Origin: a virus
Length of the DNA stretch: 38,674 nt
Direction: 5' to 3' (one strand)
IMG/VR virus record: IMGVR_UViG_3300006735_000078
Coordinates: 1-38,674 of that record
Part shown: one piece after another, positions 12,636-22,100 of the stretch
Layout of the letters: every line of letters begins with the position of its first letter
Position numbering within the stretch: position 1 is the stretch's first letter
Notes under the pieces: generated by a model
What the model was told of the DNA's origin: nothing
What the model saw: only the letters and a program-made list of their open reading frames with translations
Databases searched by the model: none
Made by a program: the position numbers and the translations under genes

Positions 12636-13400
12636 ATGGCTAAAGGTTTCAAGGTGGTGACGACTCCGCCTGAAGGTGAACAGACACAAAAGTCGGACGA
12701 ATTTTCAATTGAAGCCGCAAGAGAGATGGTAAAGGGTAAGACCTTTGTCTTCTGCCTTCCTGGTCGCGGTGTATCATATATCTTCCTCAAGAACTTTGTA
12801 CAACTCTGTTTTGAGATTGTGCAGCAGGGAGGTGCTATTCAAATCTCCCAAGACTACTCGTCAATGGTCAACTTTGCCCGTTGTAAGTGCTTGGGTGCAA
12901 ATGTTCTCCAAGGTCCAGATCAAAAACCTTGGCAGGGCAAACTGCAATATGACTACCAACTGTGGATTGACAGTGATATTGTTTTTGGTCTTGAGCAGTT
13001 CTATCGTATCCTTTGGATGGACAGAGACCTTGCTGCTGGTTGGTATGTGACTGAAGATGGCAATACCACTTCTGTTGCACACTGGTTGGAAGAAGATGAC
13101 TTCAAGAACAATGGTGGTGTGATGAACCACGAGATGCTTGATGGTATTCAGAAGCGTCGCAAACCATTTACTGTTGACTACACCGGTTTCGGTTGGTTGT
13201 TGATCAAGTATGGTGTGTTTGAACACGAGATGATGAAGTACCCCTGGTTTGCACCACAAATGCAGGTCTTTGAGTCTGGTGAAGTCCAAGACATGTGTGG
13301 AGAGGACGTTTCATTCTGCCTTGATGCTAAGAAAGCAGGGTTCGAGATCTGGTGTGATCCTAAGTGTCGAGTTGGACACGAGAAGACTAGAATCATTTGA
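12636..13400 (+). CDS. glycosyltransferase-like protein (GT-A fold type)
   Basis: This 254-residue protein has a Rossmann-like first strand TFVFCLPGRGVSYIFLKNF. It continues with IQISQDYSSMVNFARCKCLGANV and the strand LWIDSDIVFGLEQFYRIL with the DSD metal-binding triad at residues 112-114. Later parts are GFGWLLIKYGVFE and EDVSFCLDAKKAGFEIWCDPKCRVGHEK. The last contains the ED and terminal VGHEK pattern of GT-A glycosyltransferases such as Anp1-like and family 2 proteins. It would transfer a nucleotide-activated sugar. Homologues are, as I recall, often found in T4-like cyanophages next to structural genes, so virion or surface glycan modification is plausible. The start at 12636 has no clear Shine-Dalgarno site. 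It is followed after a hairpin by a 59-residue gene. Confidence 0.7.
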   Translation: MAKGFKVVTTPPEGEQTQKSDEFSIEAAREMVKGKTFVFCLPGRGVSYIFLKNFVQLCFEIVQQGGAIQISQDYSSMVNFARCKCLGANVLQGPDQKPWQGKLQYDYQLWIDSDIVFGLEQFYRILWMDRDLAAGWYVTEDGNTTSVAHWLEEDDFKNNGGVMNHEMLDGIQKRRKPFTVDYTGFGWLLIKYGVFEHEMMKYPWFAPQMQVFESGEVQDMCGEDVSFCLDAKKAGFEIWCDPKCRVGHEKTRII

Positions 13401-13421
13401 TTTTATAGATATATCAAATGA
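13393..13421 (+). promoter_or_regulatory. hairpin covering a stop and a start codon
   Basis: TCATTTGAT (13393-13401) pairs perfectly with ATCAAATGA (13413-13421), leaving an 11-base loop. The left arm contains the glycosyltransferase TGA (13398-13400) and the right arm contains the next ATG (13418-13420). A ribosome finishing the first gene would open the stem, so the second gene may be translated mainly by coupling. Confidence 0.45.
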
Positions 13422-13597
13422 ATACGCTAGATATGGACAGATACGATATATTCGTGGAAGGTCATCTAATTCACCACAATATAGATGAAGAGGAGATGGA
13501 AGAATATACTCAAGATCTAGCGGATGAGTTCTATCAGACAGGAACACCGCATCCAGAGAGTGTAGATGTCGTGTATGTCGGTCGAGATGAAGACTAA
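13418..13597 (+). CDS. 59-residue acidic protein, function unknown
   Basis: The ATG at 13418 opens a 59-codon frame: MNTLDMDRYDIFVEGHLIHHN, then a very acidic helix (DEEEMEEYTQDLADEFYQTG) and a final strand SVDVVYVGRDED. The order strand-helix-strand and the DRYDIFVEGHLIHHN start look like a conserved cyanophage mini-protein. An inner ATG at 13433 is an alternative start just before DRYDIF. The gene begins 17 bases after the glycosyltransferase stop and is closed by a strong terminator at 13602-13626. No Shine-Dalgarno site is visible, and the start lies within a stem. The function is unknown. Confidence 0.65.
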   Translation: MNTLDMDRYDIFVEGHLIHHNIDEEEMEEYTQDLADEFYQTGTPHPESVDVVYVGRDED

Positions 13598-13601
13598 TAC
13601 T

Positions 13602-13626
13602 AGGGGGATCATTGATCCCCCTTTTT
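13602..13626 (+). terminator. intrinsic terminator closing the accessory operon
   Basis: AGGGGGATC (13602-13610) pairs perfectly with GATCCCCCT (13614-13622) around a three-base loop, and TTTTT follows at 22-26. This is a classical Rho-independent terminator with a nine-base GC-rich stem. It separates the tailoring island from the baseplate genes, which have their own promoter box directly downstream. Confidence 0.9.
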
Positions 13627-13632
13627 CATGCT

Positions 13633-13643
13633 CTAAATAAATA
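13633..13643 (+). promoter_or_regulatory. candidate late promoter before gp25
   Basis: CTAAATAAATA lies 24 bases before the GTG start of gp25 and directly after a strong terminator. It resembles the T4-type late box TATAAATA and the NATAAATA form of cyanophages. Its placement at the head of the baseplate cassette makes it the most convincing promoter in the window. Confidence 0.6.
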
Positions 13644-13667
13644 CATCACGAAATACTAGGTCGCGCA

Positions 13668-14072
13668 GTGCCTCTTCAGAGAACATCGCTGCCATTCAAG
13701 GACATTTCACTGTCTTTCAAACGGCATCCAGTTACTAATGATATCATTCCTCTGAAGAATGAAGACGCTATCAAGCGATCTGTACAAAACCTGGTACGTA
13801 TCCAACTAGGCGAAGTTTTCTTCAATAACCTACTGGGAACTAGGATTACGGGAGCTCTTTTTGAACTAGCGGACGGCGATTTTGTCGATCCAATCAAAAC
13901 TGAGATTGAAACAACAATTACTAACTTTGAACCTAGAGTGAAATTGACTCGGGTTGATGTTATTTCTGAACCAGACGCAAACAGTCTTGAGGTGACAATT
14001 TCTTACGATATTGTTGGACAAAACGCCCCATCTCAAAGTGTATCATTCATCCTTGAACCTACTAGGCTATAA
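13668..14072 (+). CDS. 25: baseplate wedge protein gp25
   Basis: This 134-residue protein is close to T4 gp25 in size. The start SLSFKRHPVTNDIIPLKNEDAIKRSVQNLV and the segment LGEVFFNNLLGTRITGALFEL match the gp25/lysozyme-like baseplate family (the RNLxxxxxGExPxxPxxG region). The C-terminal EPDANSLEVTISYDIVGQ is the conserved strand pair. gp25 is a core part of the wedge that touches the sheath end and gp6. The start is GTG at 13668 with an AGG seven bases upstream; no in-frame ATG is nearby. Its TAA overlaps the ATG of gp6 by one base. It opens the structural cassette. Confidence 0.92.
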   Translation: MPLQRTSLPFKDISLSFKRHPVTNDIIPLKNEDAIKRSVQNLVRIQLGEVFFNNLLGTRITGALFELADGDFVDPIKTEIETTITNFEPRVKLTRVDVISEPDANSLEVTISYDIVGQNAPSQSVSFILEPTRL

Positions 14073-16192
14073 TGGCACTAACACAATTTACAAATCTAAA
14101 CTTTGAGGACATCAAGACCTCAATCAAAGATTATCTGAGGGAGAACTCAAACTTCACAGATATGGACTTTGAGGGGTCTAACCTCTCAATGCTAATCAAT
14201 CTGTTAGCGTATAATTCATATAGCACCGCCTACAACACCAATATGGCGGTGAATGAGACATTCATCGACTCCGCTACGCTGAGGGAAAATGTTGTATCTC
14301 TTGCTCGTAATATTGGTTATGTACCTCGCTCTGTCCGGGCGGCGCGTGCGGTCGTAGATATTTCTATTTCCCATCTTCCAAGTACCACTGAGACAGTCAG
14401 TATCTCTCCTGGAGTCATTGCTAACGGCACTGTCTCTGATGTAAATTATATCTTCTCCGTACCAGAAACTGTTACCTTCCCTGCTAATGACACTGAGGCA
14501 GGTGCTTCGGTTGAAATTTTTCAAGGTCAATATCTTGAAAACTCATTTACTGTAAACGACTCAATTCCTAATCAGCGATTTATTCTCCCTAATAATGGTA
14601 TTGATACATCAACGATTACAGTAAAGGTAAGGAATAGTTCATCCGATAACACTGTAACTGAATATAGTCTAGTTGAAAGTATCATCGGTATTACTTCAAC
14701 ATCTAACATTTACCTGCTACAAGAAACTACCGACGAGAAATATGAAATTCTTTTCGGTGACAATGTTTTCGGCAAAAAACTTCAGTCAGGTAATATAGTT
14801 ACCGTTGGTTATATCAAGACCAATGGTAGGGCAGGAAATGGTGTTCGATTCTTCAATTTTGTCGGCACTCTAAAAGATCAGGATGGTTTGACTGAGAGTG
14901 GGTTTAGTGCCAATCTGTTTACTGACACACCCTCTCAGAATGGCGACAGTATTGAGTCTTTGGAGAGTGTCAAGTATTATGCACCCCGCATGTATGCCGC
15001 CCAGAACCGCGCTGTGACGGCAAATGACTATGAGGCAATCTTACCCTCCATTTATCCAAACATCGAGTCTGTGTCCGCCTACGGGGGTGAGGAGTTGAAT
15101 CCTCCCCAGTATGGTCGAGTCTTCATTGCTGCTAAACCAAAGAATGGTTTCTTCTTGTCAGATTTGACAAAGAAGCAACTTCTAGTATCTCTGCGGGATT
15201 ACTCAATCGCAGGTATTCTCCCATCCTTTGTAGATCTTAGTTTCCTGTTTGTTGAGATTGATACCTATGTCTACTACAACAGCAACTTTATTGGGGATGT
15301 TGATAATCTGAAGACAAACGTTATCAGTGCCTTGACCCTTTACGGTGGAGGGCGTGAAATCAATCGTTTCAGTGGTAGATTCAAGTACAGTGGCATCCAA
15401 TCAACCATTGATGGTGTAGATACTTCTATTACTTCCAATATTACTCTCGTCAGGATGCGTCGTAACCTGGTTGCAAAAATCAACCAGTTTGCACAATATG
15501 AAATTTGTTTCCTAAATCCTTTCTATTGCAACAAAGGTTCTTACAATATCCAATCAACTGGATTCAACGTATCTGGTGTGGTGGGAACATGTTACTTCTC
15601 TGATAATAAGATTGATGAGACTCAAGGTGATCTGTTCTTGTTCCAAATCCTTGATGACGACAGAGTTCAAGTAATCAACTCTAAATTCGGTCGTATTGAT
15701 TATATGAAGGGTGAGGTTATTTTGGAGACAATCAATATTACCTCTACCCTCGAACCCGACAATGTTATTGAAATTGAGGCAATTCCTCAGTCTAATGATA
15801 TTCTTGCCAAGAATGAGATGTATCTCTCGTTTGATGTGGCAAAGAGTAATGTCTTCATGCGTGTAGACAGTATTGCAACAGGCAATAACAGTTCTGGTTC
15901 TAGGTTCATCTCACAATCTAGTTACTTCCCTGATAAGAGGGTTCGTGGAACCATTATAACTACTACTGCCGGTTCTACACTTATTGGTTATGTCAATGGT
16001 GAAAAATACTTTGGCGCATTCCACGTTATGGCGGATGGGACTAAGATGACCGGTTCTTCTCACAGTCCTAACAGTAAGTTGATTACGTCTACCCCCATCG
16101 TGACTACTAAAACAGTTACGAGTGTGTCAGCTACTACATCATCCACTACATCATCAAGTTCATATTCAGCACCACAATCTAGCGGATACTAA
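14072..16192 (+). CDS. 6: baseplate wedge protein gp6
   Basis: This 706-residue protein compares with about 660 in T4. The N-terminal FTNLNFEDIKTSIKDYLREN and NLSMLINLLAYNSYSTAYNTNMAVNETFIDSATLRENVVSLARNIGY are the hallmark of gp6/J-type baseplate wedge proteins. The J-like core continues with YEILFGDNVFGKKL and RAGNGVRFFNF, then RAVTANDYEAILPSIYPNIESVSAYGGEE. gp6 forms the inner ring of the baseplate as a dimer with gp7 and gp25 partners. The C-terminal about 25 residues are a Ser/Thr-rich, probably flexible tail (SATTSSTTSSSSYSAPQSSGY). One-base overlap with gp25 implies coupled expression. Confidence 0.95.
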   Translation: MALTQFTNLNFEDIKTSIKDYLRENSNFTDMDFEGSNLSMLINLLAYNSYSTAYNTNMAVNETFIDSATLRENVVSLARNIGYVPRSVRAARAVVDISISHLPSTTETVSISPGVIANGTVSDVNYIFSVPETVTFPANDTEAGASVEIFQGQYLENSFTVNDSIPNQRFILPNNGIDTSTITVKVRNSSSDNTVTEYSLVESIIGITSTSNIYLLQETTDEKYEILFGDNVFGKKLQSGNIVTVGYIKTNGRAGNGVRFFNFVGTLKDQDGLTESGFSANLFTDTPSQNGDSIESLESVKYYAPRMYAAQNRAVTANDYEAILPSIYPNIESVSAYGGEELNPPQYGRVFIAAKPKNGFFLSDLTKKQLLVSLRDYSIAGILPSFVDLSFLFVEIDTYVYYNSNFIGDVDNLKTNVISALTLYGGGREINRFSGRFKYSGIQSTIDGVDTSITSNITLVRMRRNLVAKINQFAQYEICFLNPFYCNKGSYNIQSTGFNVSGVVGTCYFSDNKIDETQGDLFLFQILDDDRVQVINSKFGRIDYMKGEVILETINITSTLEPDNVIEIEAIPQSNDILAKNEMYLSFDVAKSNVFMRVDSIATGNNSSGSRFISQSSYFPDKRVRGTIITTTAGSTLIGYVNGEKYFGAFHVMADGTKMTGSSHSPNSKLITSTPIVTTKTVTSVSATTSSTTSSSSYSAPQSSGY

Positions 16193-16197
16193 TACAA

Positions 16198-19100
16198 GTG
16201 ATTGAGACTTCTCTTACCCGAGTAAAAATTCATGAGGTAGTCGAAAGTCAGATTCCTGAATCGATTGATACAGAGAATCCGCTTTTTGGCGAATTCATGA
16301 AGCAGTATTACCTCTCCCAAGAGTATCAAGGGGGACCGGTTGATATTGCTGAGAATCTGGTAGAGTATAAAAGTCTTGACGTACTGAGCAATAATAACCT
16401 GACCGGGTTTACCACGGTTACTGAATATGTTGAGGGTTATCATGACACGATTTACGTGGGGTCAACCAAAGGGTGGCCTGGATCGTGGGGTCTGCTGAAG
16501 ATTGATAATGAGATAATCACATACACTGGTATTGGAACAACTTCATTTACTGGATGTAAGCGTGGTTTCAGTGGAATTGAAAATAACCATAAAACTAATC
16601 AACCTGAATATCTAACTTTCACTAGCACTGGGATTTCTACCCATGGTCTTGGTGCTAAGGTTCAAAACCTTAGTAATAGATTCTTACATTCCTTCCTCAA
16701 GAAACTCAAGAAGCAGGTTCTGCCTGGATTCTCTGAACGTCCTTTGAATGAGAAGGTCAATCAGAATAATTTTATTCGCCAAGCAAAAGATTTCTATAGA
16801 ACGAAAGGCACTGAAGAATCTTTCAAAATCCTCTTTGGTGCCTTGTATGGTGAAGAGGTTGAGATGCTTCAACCTGCTCGTTATATGATTCGTCCGTCTG
16901 CTGCGGACTATTTGACGAATGATGTGCTGCTCGCTAAAGGCAAAAGTGGCGATGCACTAAAAATTGAAGGACAAACTATCAGTCAAGGTGATGGAACTTC
17001 TGCTTCTGTATACGCTGTTGAATCTTCTATCGTTGGAGTCACTACTTACTACAAAATCTCCCTTTCCAAGGGTACAACACTTGGAACTTTCAACCAGATA
17101 AACAAGACCTATGTGACCCGTGAGATCCCTTCCGGCGCAACGGTTCTCGACGTTGATTCTACGGTTGGTTTTGATACATCAGGATTCTTCTCCCTAGAAG
17201 GGCAGGTTTATCCATATACCAATAGCAACTACACTCAATTTATTGGGATCAATTCTACTACCTCACAGATTGCTATTGGTGCGACTGTTACTGCGGGATT
17301 GACTGCACTCTCCTATGAGAATGGAGACCTCTCCCTGCCAGTAGAGGTGGAGATTGTTGGTATTCTTGCATCTTACAGTGGATACTCTGAAAACCAACAG
17401 CGTCAAAGTATTATCAATGTCAAGCAAATTGGTAATAATGAGACTGACCTGAGGTTTGCTACTTGGATCCAAAACTCTGCATCTAAGCATACTCTTCTGG
17501 GATGGAAGAGTCTTGGACAGGGTAAGTATCAGTTAGATTTTAGTAGGACCCATGACTACTATAAAAGTGATACTCTAGACGTTGTAGATCCAGATAATAA
17601 TGTTCAAACTGCCACAATCTCAACTATCCTGAGTGATAGTTCTGTGGTTGTCACTACGACAACACTAGATCCTAATATTGTTTATTTCGTTCGTCGCAAT
17701 ATCAAACTTCGTGATGGACATACTGCTGATGTCCAGGCAACTTATCGAGATAATGGAGATGCCGTTTATGTTGCATCTAACAGTATCCCACACTGGGATA
17801 TGGCTGCTTCCAAGCGGGTACGAGAGGTGTTCCCCTATCTGCAAACTCCAGGCACGACCATCAATCTGAATGATCACCATTTTGCAGATGGTGACATTGT
17901 TACCTATAAAGCATCAAATGGAGTTGCTTTAGATAACCTGATTGAGGGAGATTCTTACTATGTCAAACGTCTAAATGGTAACCAATTCTCATTATCACTC
18001 ACTTTAGAGAATGTTCGCAACGGCATCTATGTTGTAGGTATCACCACTGACGACTCCAATAGGCAGACTGAGCAGCACTTTACGCCCACTCAGTTCTATG
18101 GAATTGATAATGACTCCCAAAAACTTCTTCGCAAATTCCCGGTTCCTGAATTTGGTGATGGAGAAAAAGATGCAACCAAAGCAGGTGGCATCGGTTTGTT
18201 TGCGAATGGCGTAGAAATTCACTCGTACAAATCTACTGAAAAAGTATTTTATGGTGCAGTCAGGAGCGTAGATGTTCTAAATTCAGGTGATGATTATGAT
18301 ATTGCTAATCCTCCCCGCCTGTCCCTTACACAACCCAATCATACTGGATTAGGTGCATCTTGTGTAGCACTGGTTCAAGGCACCTTAGAGGACATCCTAG
18401 TGGATACTGAGGGTGTGGATTATCAAGAGACACCTCTCGTTAGCATCAAAGGTGGTAACCACAAGGGTTCTTGTGTTATTAGACCTCAAACAAAGATCGT
18501 TCCTCAAGTAGTAACATTCGATGCCACCTCTGCAGGAGGAGTTGTCAATACAGAGCAAGATCGTTTCTCATTCCCTAACCCCCATGGACTGAAGCATGGT
18601 GAGGCAGTAATTTACAGTAGTTTTGGTACTACTGAGGTTGGTATTGGAACTACGCCAGGCAACCTGATTGATGGTAACCCTTACTATGTGGTGGTCAAGG
18701 ATGAGTTCGAGATCATGCTGTCAGAGTCACCTGAGAAGGCACTGGCAGGGATTGGTACTATTCCTCTAGATTCAAATGGTGCCGGAACCCATCAATTCTC
18801 AACTATAAAAAGAAGAAACAAATTAGACAAAATTTATATTGAAGAACCTGGTGTCTTCTACAATAGAAAACTGCAGTTCTCATCTGGTACTGTTGGTATC
18901 AACACGTTTATTGATGCTTTCTTCTATCCAGATCATGGATTTGTAGACAATGATGAGATCCGATATGCTTCTCCAGATGGTGGTGATATTGGTGGTCTGA
19001 CTGAAGGCACGGATTACTTCTGTCAGAGACTTGATAAAGATAGATTCCGCTTGTCAACGGTGGATACTGGTGAGTCATACGTCTCACTCATCAATGATGG

Positions 19101-22100
19101 TAGTGGAGATCATATCTTAGGCGACCCCCCAATCTTCATCAACATTGTTGGACGCCAGGGCATTACTACAGCAAATGCCACTGCCACTCCTATTTTGAGG
19201 GGTAAGATTACTAGCGTTCAGGTGACTGAAGCAGGAACTAAATTTGGTTCTACTGTTATCAACGATAACTTCCGTCCAGATGTCACTGTAATTGAGGGTA
19301 AGAACTCATACCTTCAACCGTTTATTGTAAATGGTAGAGTCGAATCTATCATTGTCAAAGCGGGTGGACAAGATTACTTCAATTTACCTGATATTGAAAT
19401 CAGTGGTGATGGAATTGGTGCCAAAGCAAAGGCAGTCATTGAAAATGGCGAAATCAAAGATATCATCATGATTTACAAGGGTGTAAATTACACCCAAGGA
19501 CAGACCACTGCAAAAGCAAGAACTCCTGGTTCAGGGTGCATTCTTTCGGCAAACTTGAAAGAATGGAATGTCAATGCTGTTGATCGTTATGCAAAACTGG
19601 GTCAGGTTGGTCTTGATGATGGATATTACACCAATCCACGTGAGGCAGGATATGGTCTCCCTTACGTAAACTATTACCCTTCCCGTAAACTTCGGGACTA
19701 TCTCGGAGATGAGGGTCAGACCCACTCTCCTATTTTGGGATATGCTTATGACGGCAACCCCATCTATGGACCATATGCTTTTGAGGGAACCAATGGTGGT
19801 GCTCTGAAGTACATGGAATCTAGTTACATCAAAGTAACTGGACAACGTTTTGATGGTCCTCCCATACTCAACTTCCCTGCTGGGTTCTTTGTAGAGGACT
19901 ACAAGTATGTGCCTGGTTATGGAGACCTAGATGAGCACAATGGTCGTTTTGCCGTTACTCCGGAGTATCCGAATGGCGTCTACGCTTATTACACAACAGT
20001 ATCTCCTAATCTGGTTGCAAACCCTGGAGATCCTTTCAACCAGAGTAGAACTCCCATCTTCCCCTATGTTGTGGGAGAAACATATCGTTCCAAATTAGAA
20101 TCTAAAAACTTTGAGTTTGATTTCGACCAACGTCAGGATCCCACTCAATATGGTCTGGTCAAGAATACTAGAGGATATAACATTGATGAGTATGAGTTCA
20201 TCTCAAACTCTAATAAAGGAACTCTAATCCAATCACAAATTTATTCAACAGAAGAAGGTCCCGTTGAAAGGATCAAGATCGTTGATGGTGGTGAAGAGTA
20301 TAACGTTGATGATAACTTAGTATTTGATAATAATGGCACTCAAGGATTTGGTGCTATTGGTAGAGTTGCGAAAATTGTTGGACCCGTTGCTACTGATATT
20401 GAGTCTACCCTATTAGAACTTGATGATATTGAATTCCTTTTCAAAGAAGGAGTAGTAACTGGTATCAGCACAGTACCTCACGGATTGAATAACAACTCAT
20501 TCGTGAAAGTTAGTGATGTTAGTTCACAGCGACACATTCAATTGCAAGGTATCCACCAAATTAGGGTACCTCAGGTAACATCAGGTATTGTAACGGCACT
20601 ACAAACGATCAACGCCAATTCTGGTTTTACTACCAGTGTTCGTCTTGCTGATAATGTCAACGTATTCAATGTCAATGATATTGTCCAGGTAGATGACGAG
20701 CAAATGAAAGTGTTTGGGGTTGATGAACTCCAGAACCAACTTGATTTGATTCGTGAGTTCAATGGTACTGTTGCAGCAGCACATACATTTGGGGTTGCTA
20801 TCAAACAACTTCCCACCAGGTTCGAGTTCGATCTTGAATATATTCCTGCTACACCAGAGAACTACACAGTCTACTTTGACGCTGGCAATGTAGTTGGTCT
20901 TGGTCTCTCCTATGGTGCAGTAAACAATCACACCATTGATACTGTTGACTTCGGACAGCAGACTATTCCTACACGGTCAATCTTTGTCCCAAGGCATGAG
21001 TTTGAGACTGGTGATAAGATCACATACAAGTCTGAAAATGGCACGCGACTGAACTATCAACCCACCACAGGTGCTGGTGGAACAGATAGTGGTTGGACTT
21101 CACCTGTACCTGAAACTGATCTGTATGTTCAGGTGCTGAGTCAGAACACCATCGGTATTGTTACAACTTACAGCGGTATCAGTTCTGCTGAAGCAAGAAT
21201 CATGTATTACCCAGATCAAACTGGTATTGGTAATACACACCTGTTCTTGACTGACAGAGATGCTGTAACTGGTAAGGTTAGTACCACTAATGTTTTGGTC
21301 ACAACCAGAGATGATCATACTCTGCGACCTCTTGATAATATTGATATGACTGTGGTTTCAGCGGCAACGTCGTCTGTTTCCCTAGTCTATGATCCCGGCA
21401 GTCGCTTTGTAAGTATCGGCAATTCTGCTAATCCCCGAATTGATGTCACTCGTGGCGACACGCTTGAGTTTGATGTCTCCGATGCGAGCATGGTGGACAC
21501 CAAAATTCAGTTCTTCTTAGACCCAGAATTCCGTAAGGAATTTGTTGGTTCGGGTACTACTGATCCTCAGGTAACTTACAGCGGTGTTGCTGGAAATGCT
21601 AACGCAACAGCAACTGTTGCAATGGATACAGATGCACCAGAGATTCTGTATTATCGAGTCAATTCTCTCAGCAGTGTAAAAACTATTGATGAGAATATTG
21701 ACATTGATGACTATAACAAGATTGTCGTCAACAACAGTGTCTACAGTGCTGCTGGTACAATCAGCACGGTTGCTAGTAATCAATTCACGTTCAATGTCTT
21801 CAAACAACCTGAGCGTGTGGGTTACACCACAGTAACGGCAAATATTGCATACCTGACTGACTCTAAGACTGATGCTGGTCCTGTGGCAGTTGTTGATCTT
21901 CTGTCTGGAGGAATTGGATACCGCGATGTTCCTAAGGTGAGTGTTGCCTCAACTAGTGGCACTTCTGCTCTCCTGCGTCCAACTGGTTCTAAGATCGGTA
22001 AGATTAGTGAGGTTCGGATTTCTGGGTATGGATTTGATTATCCATCTGACAAGACTCTGCGTCCTGAGGCAGCAATTCCCCAGATCATTTACCTCAAAGA

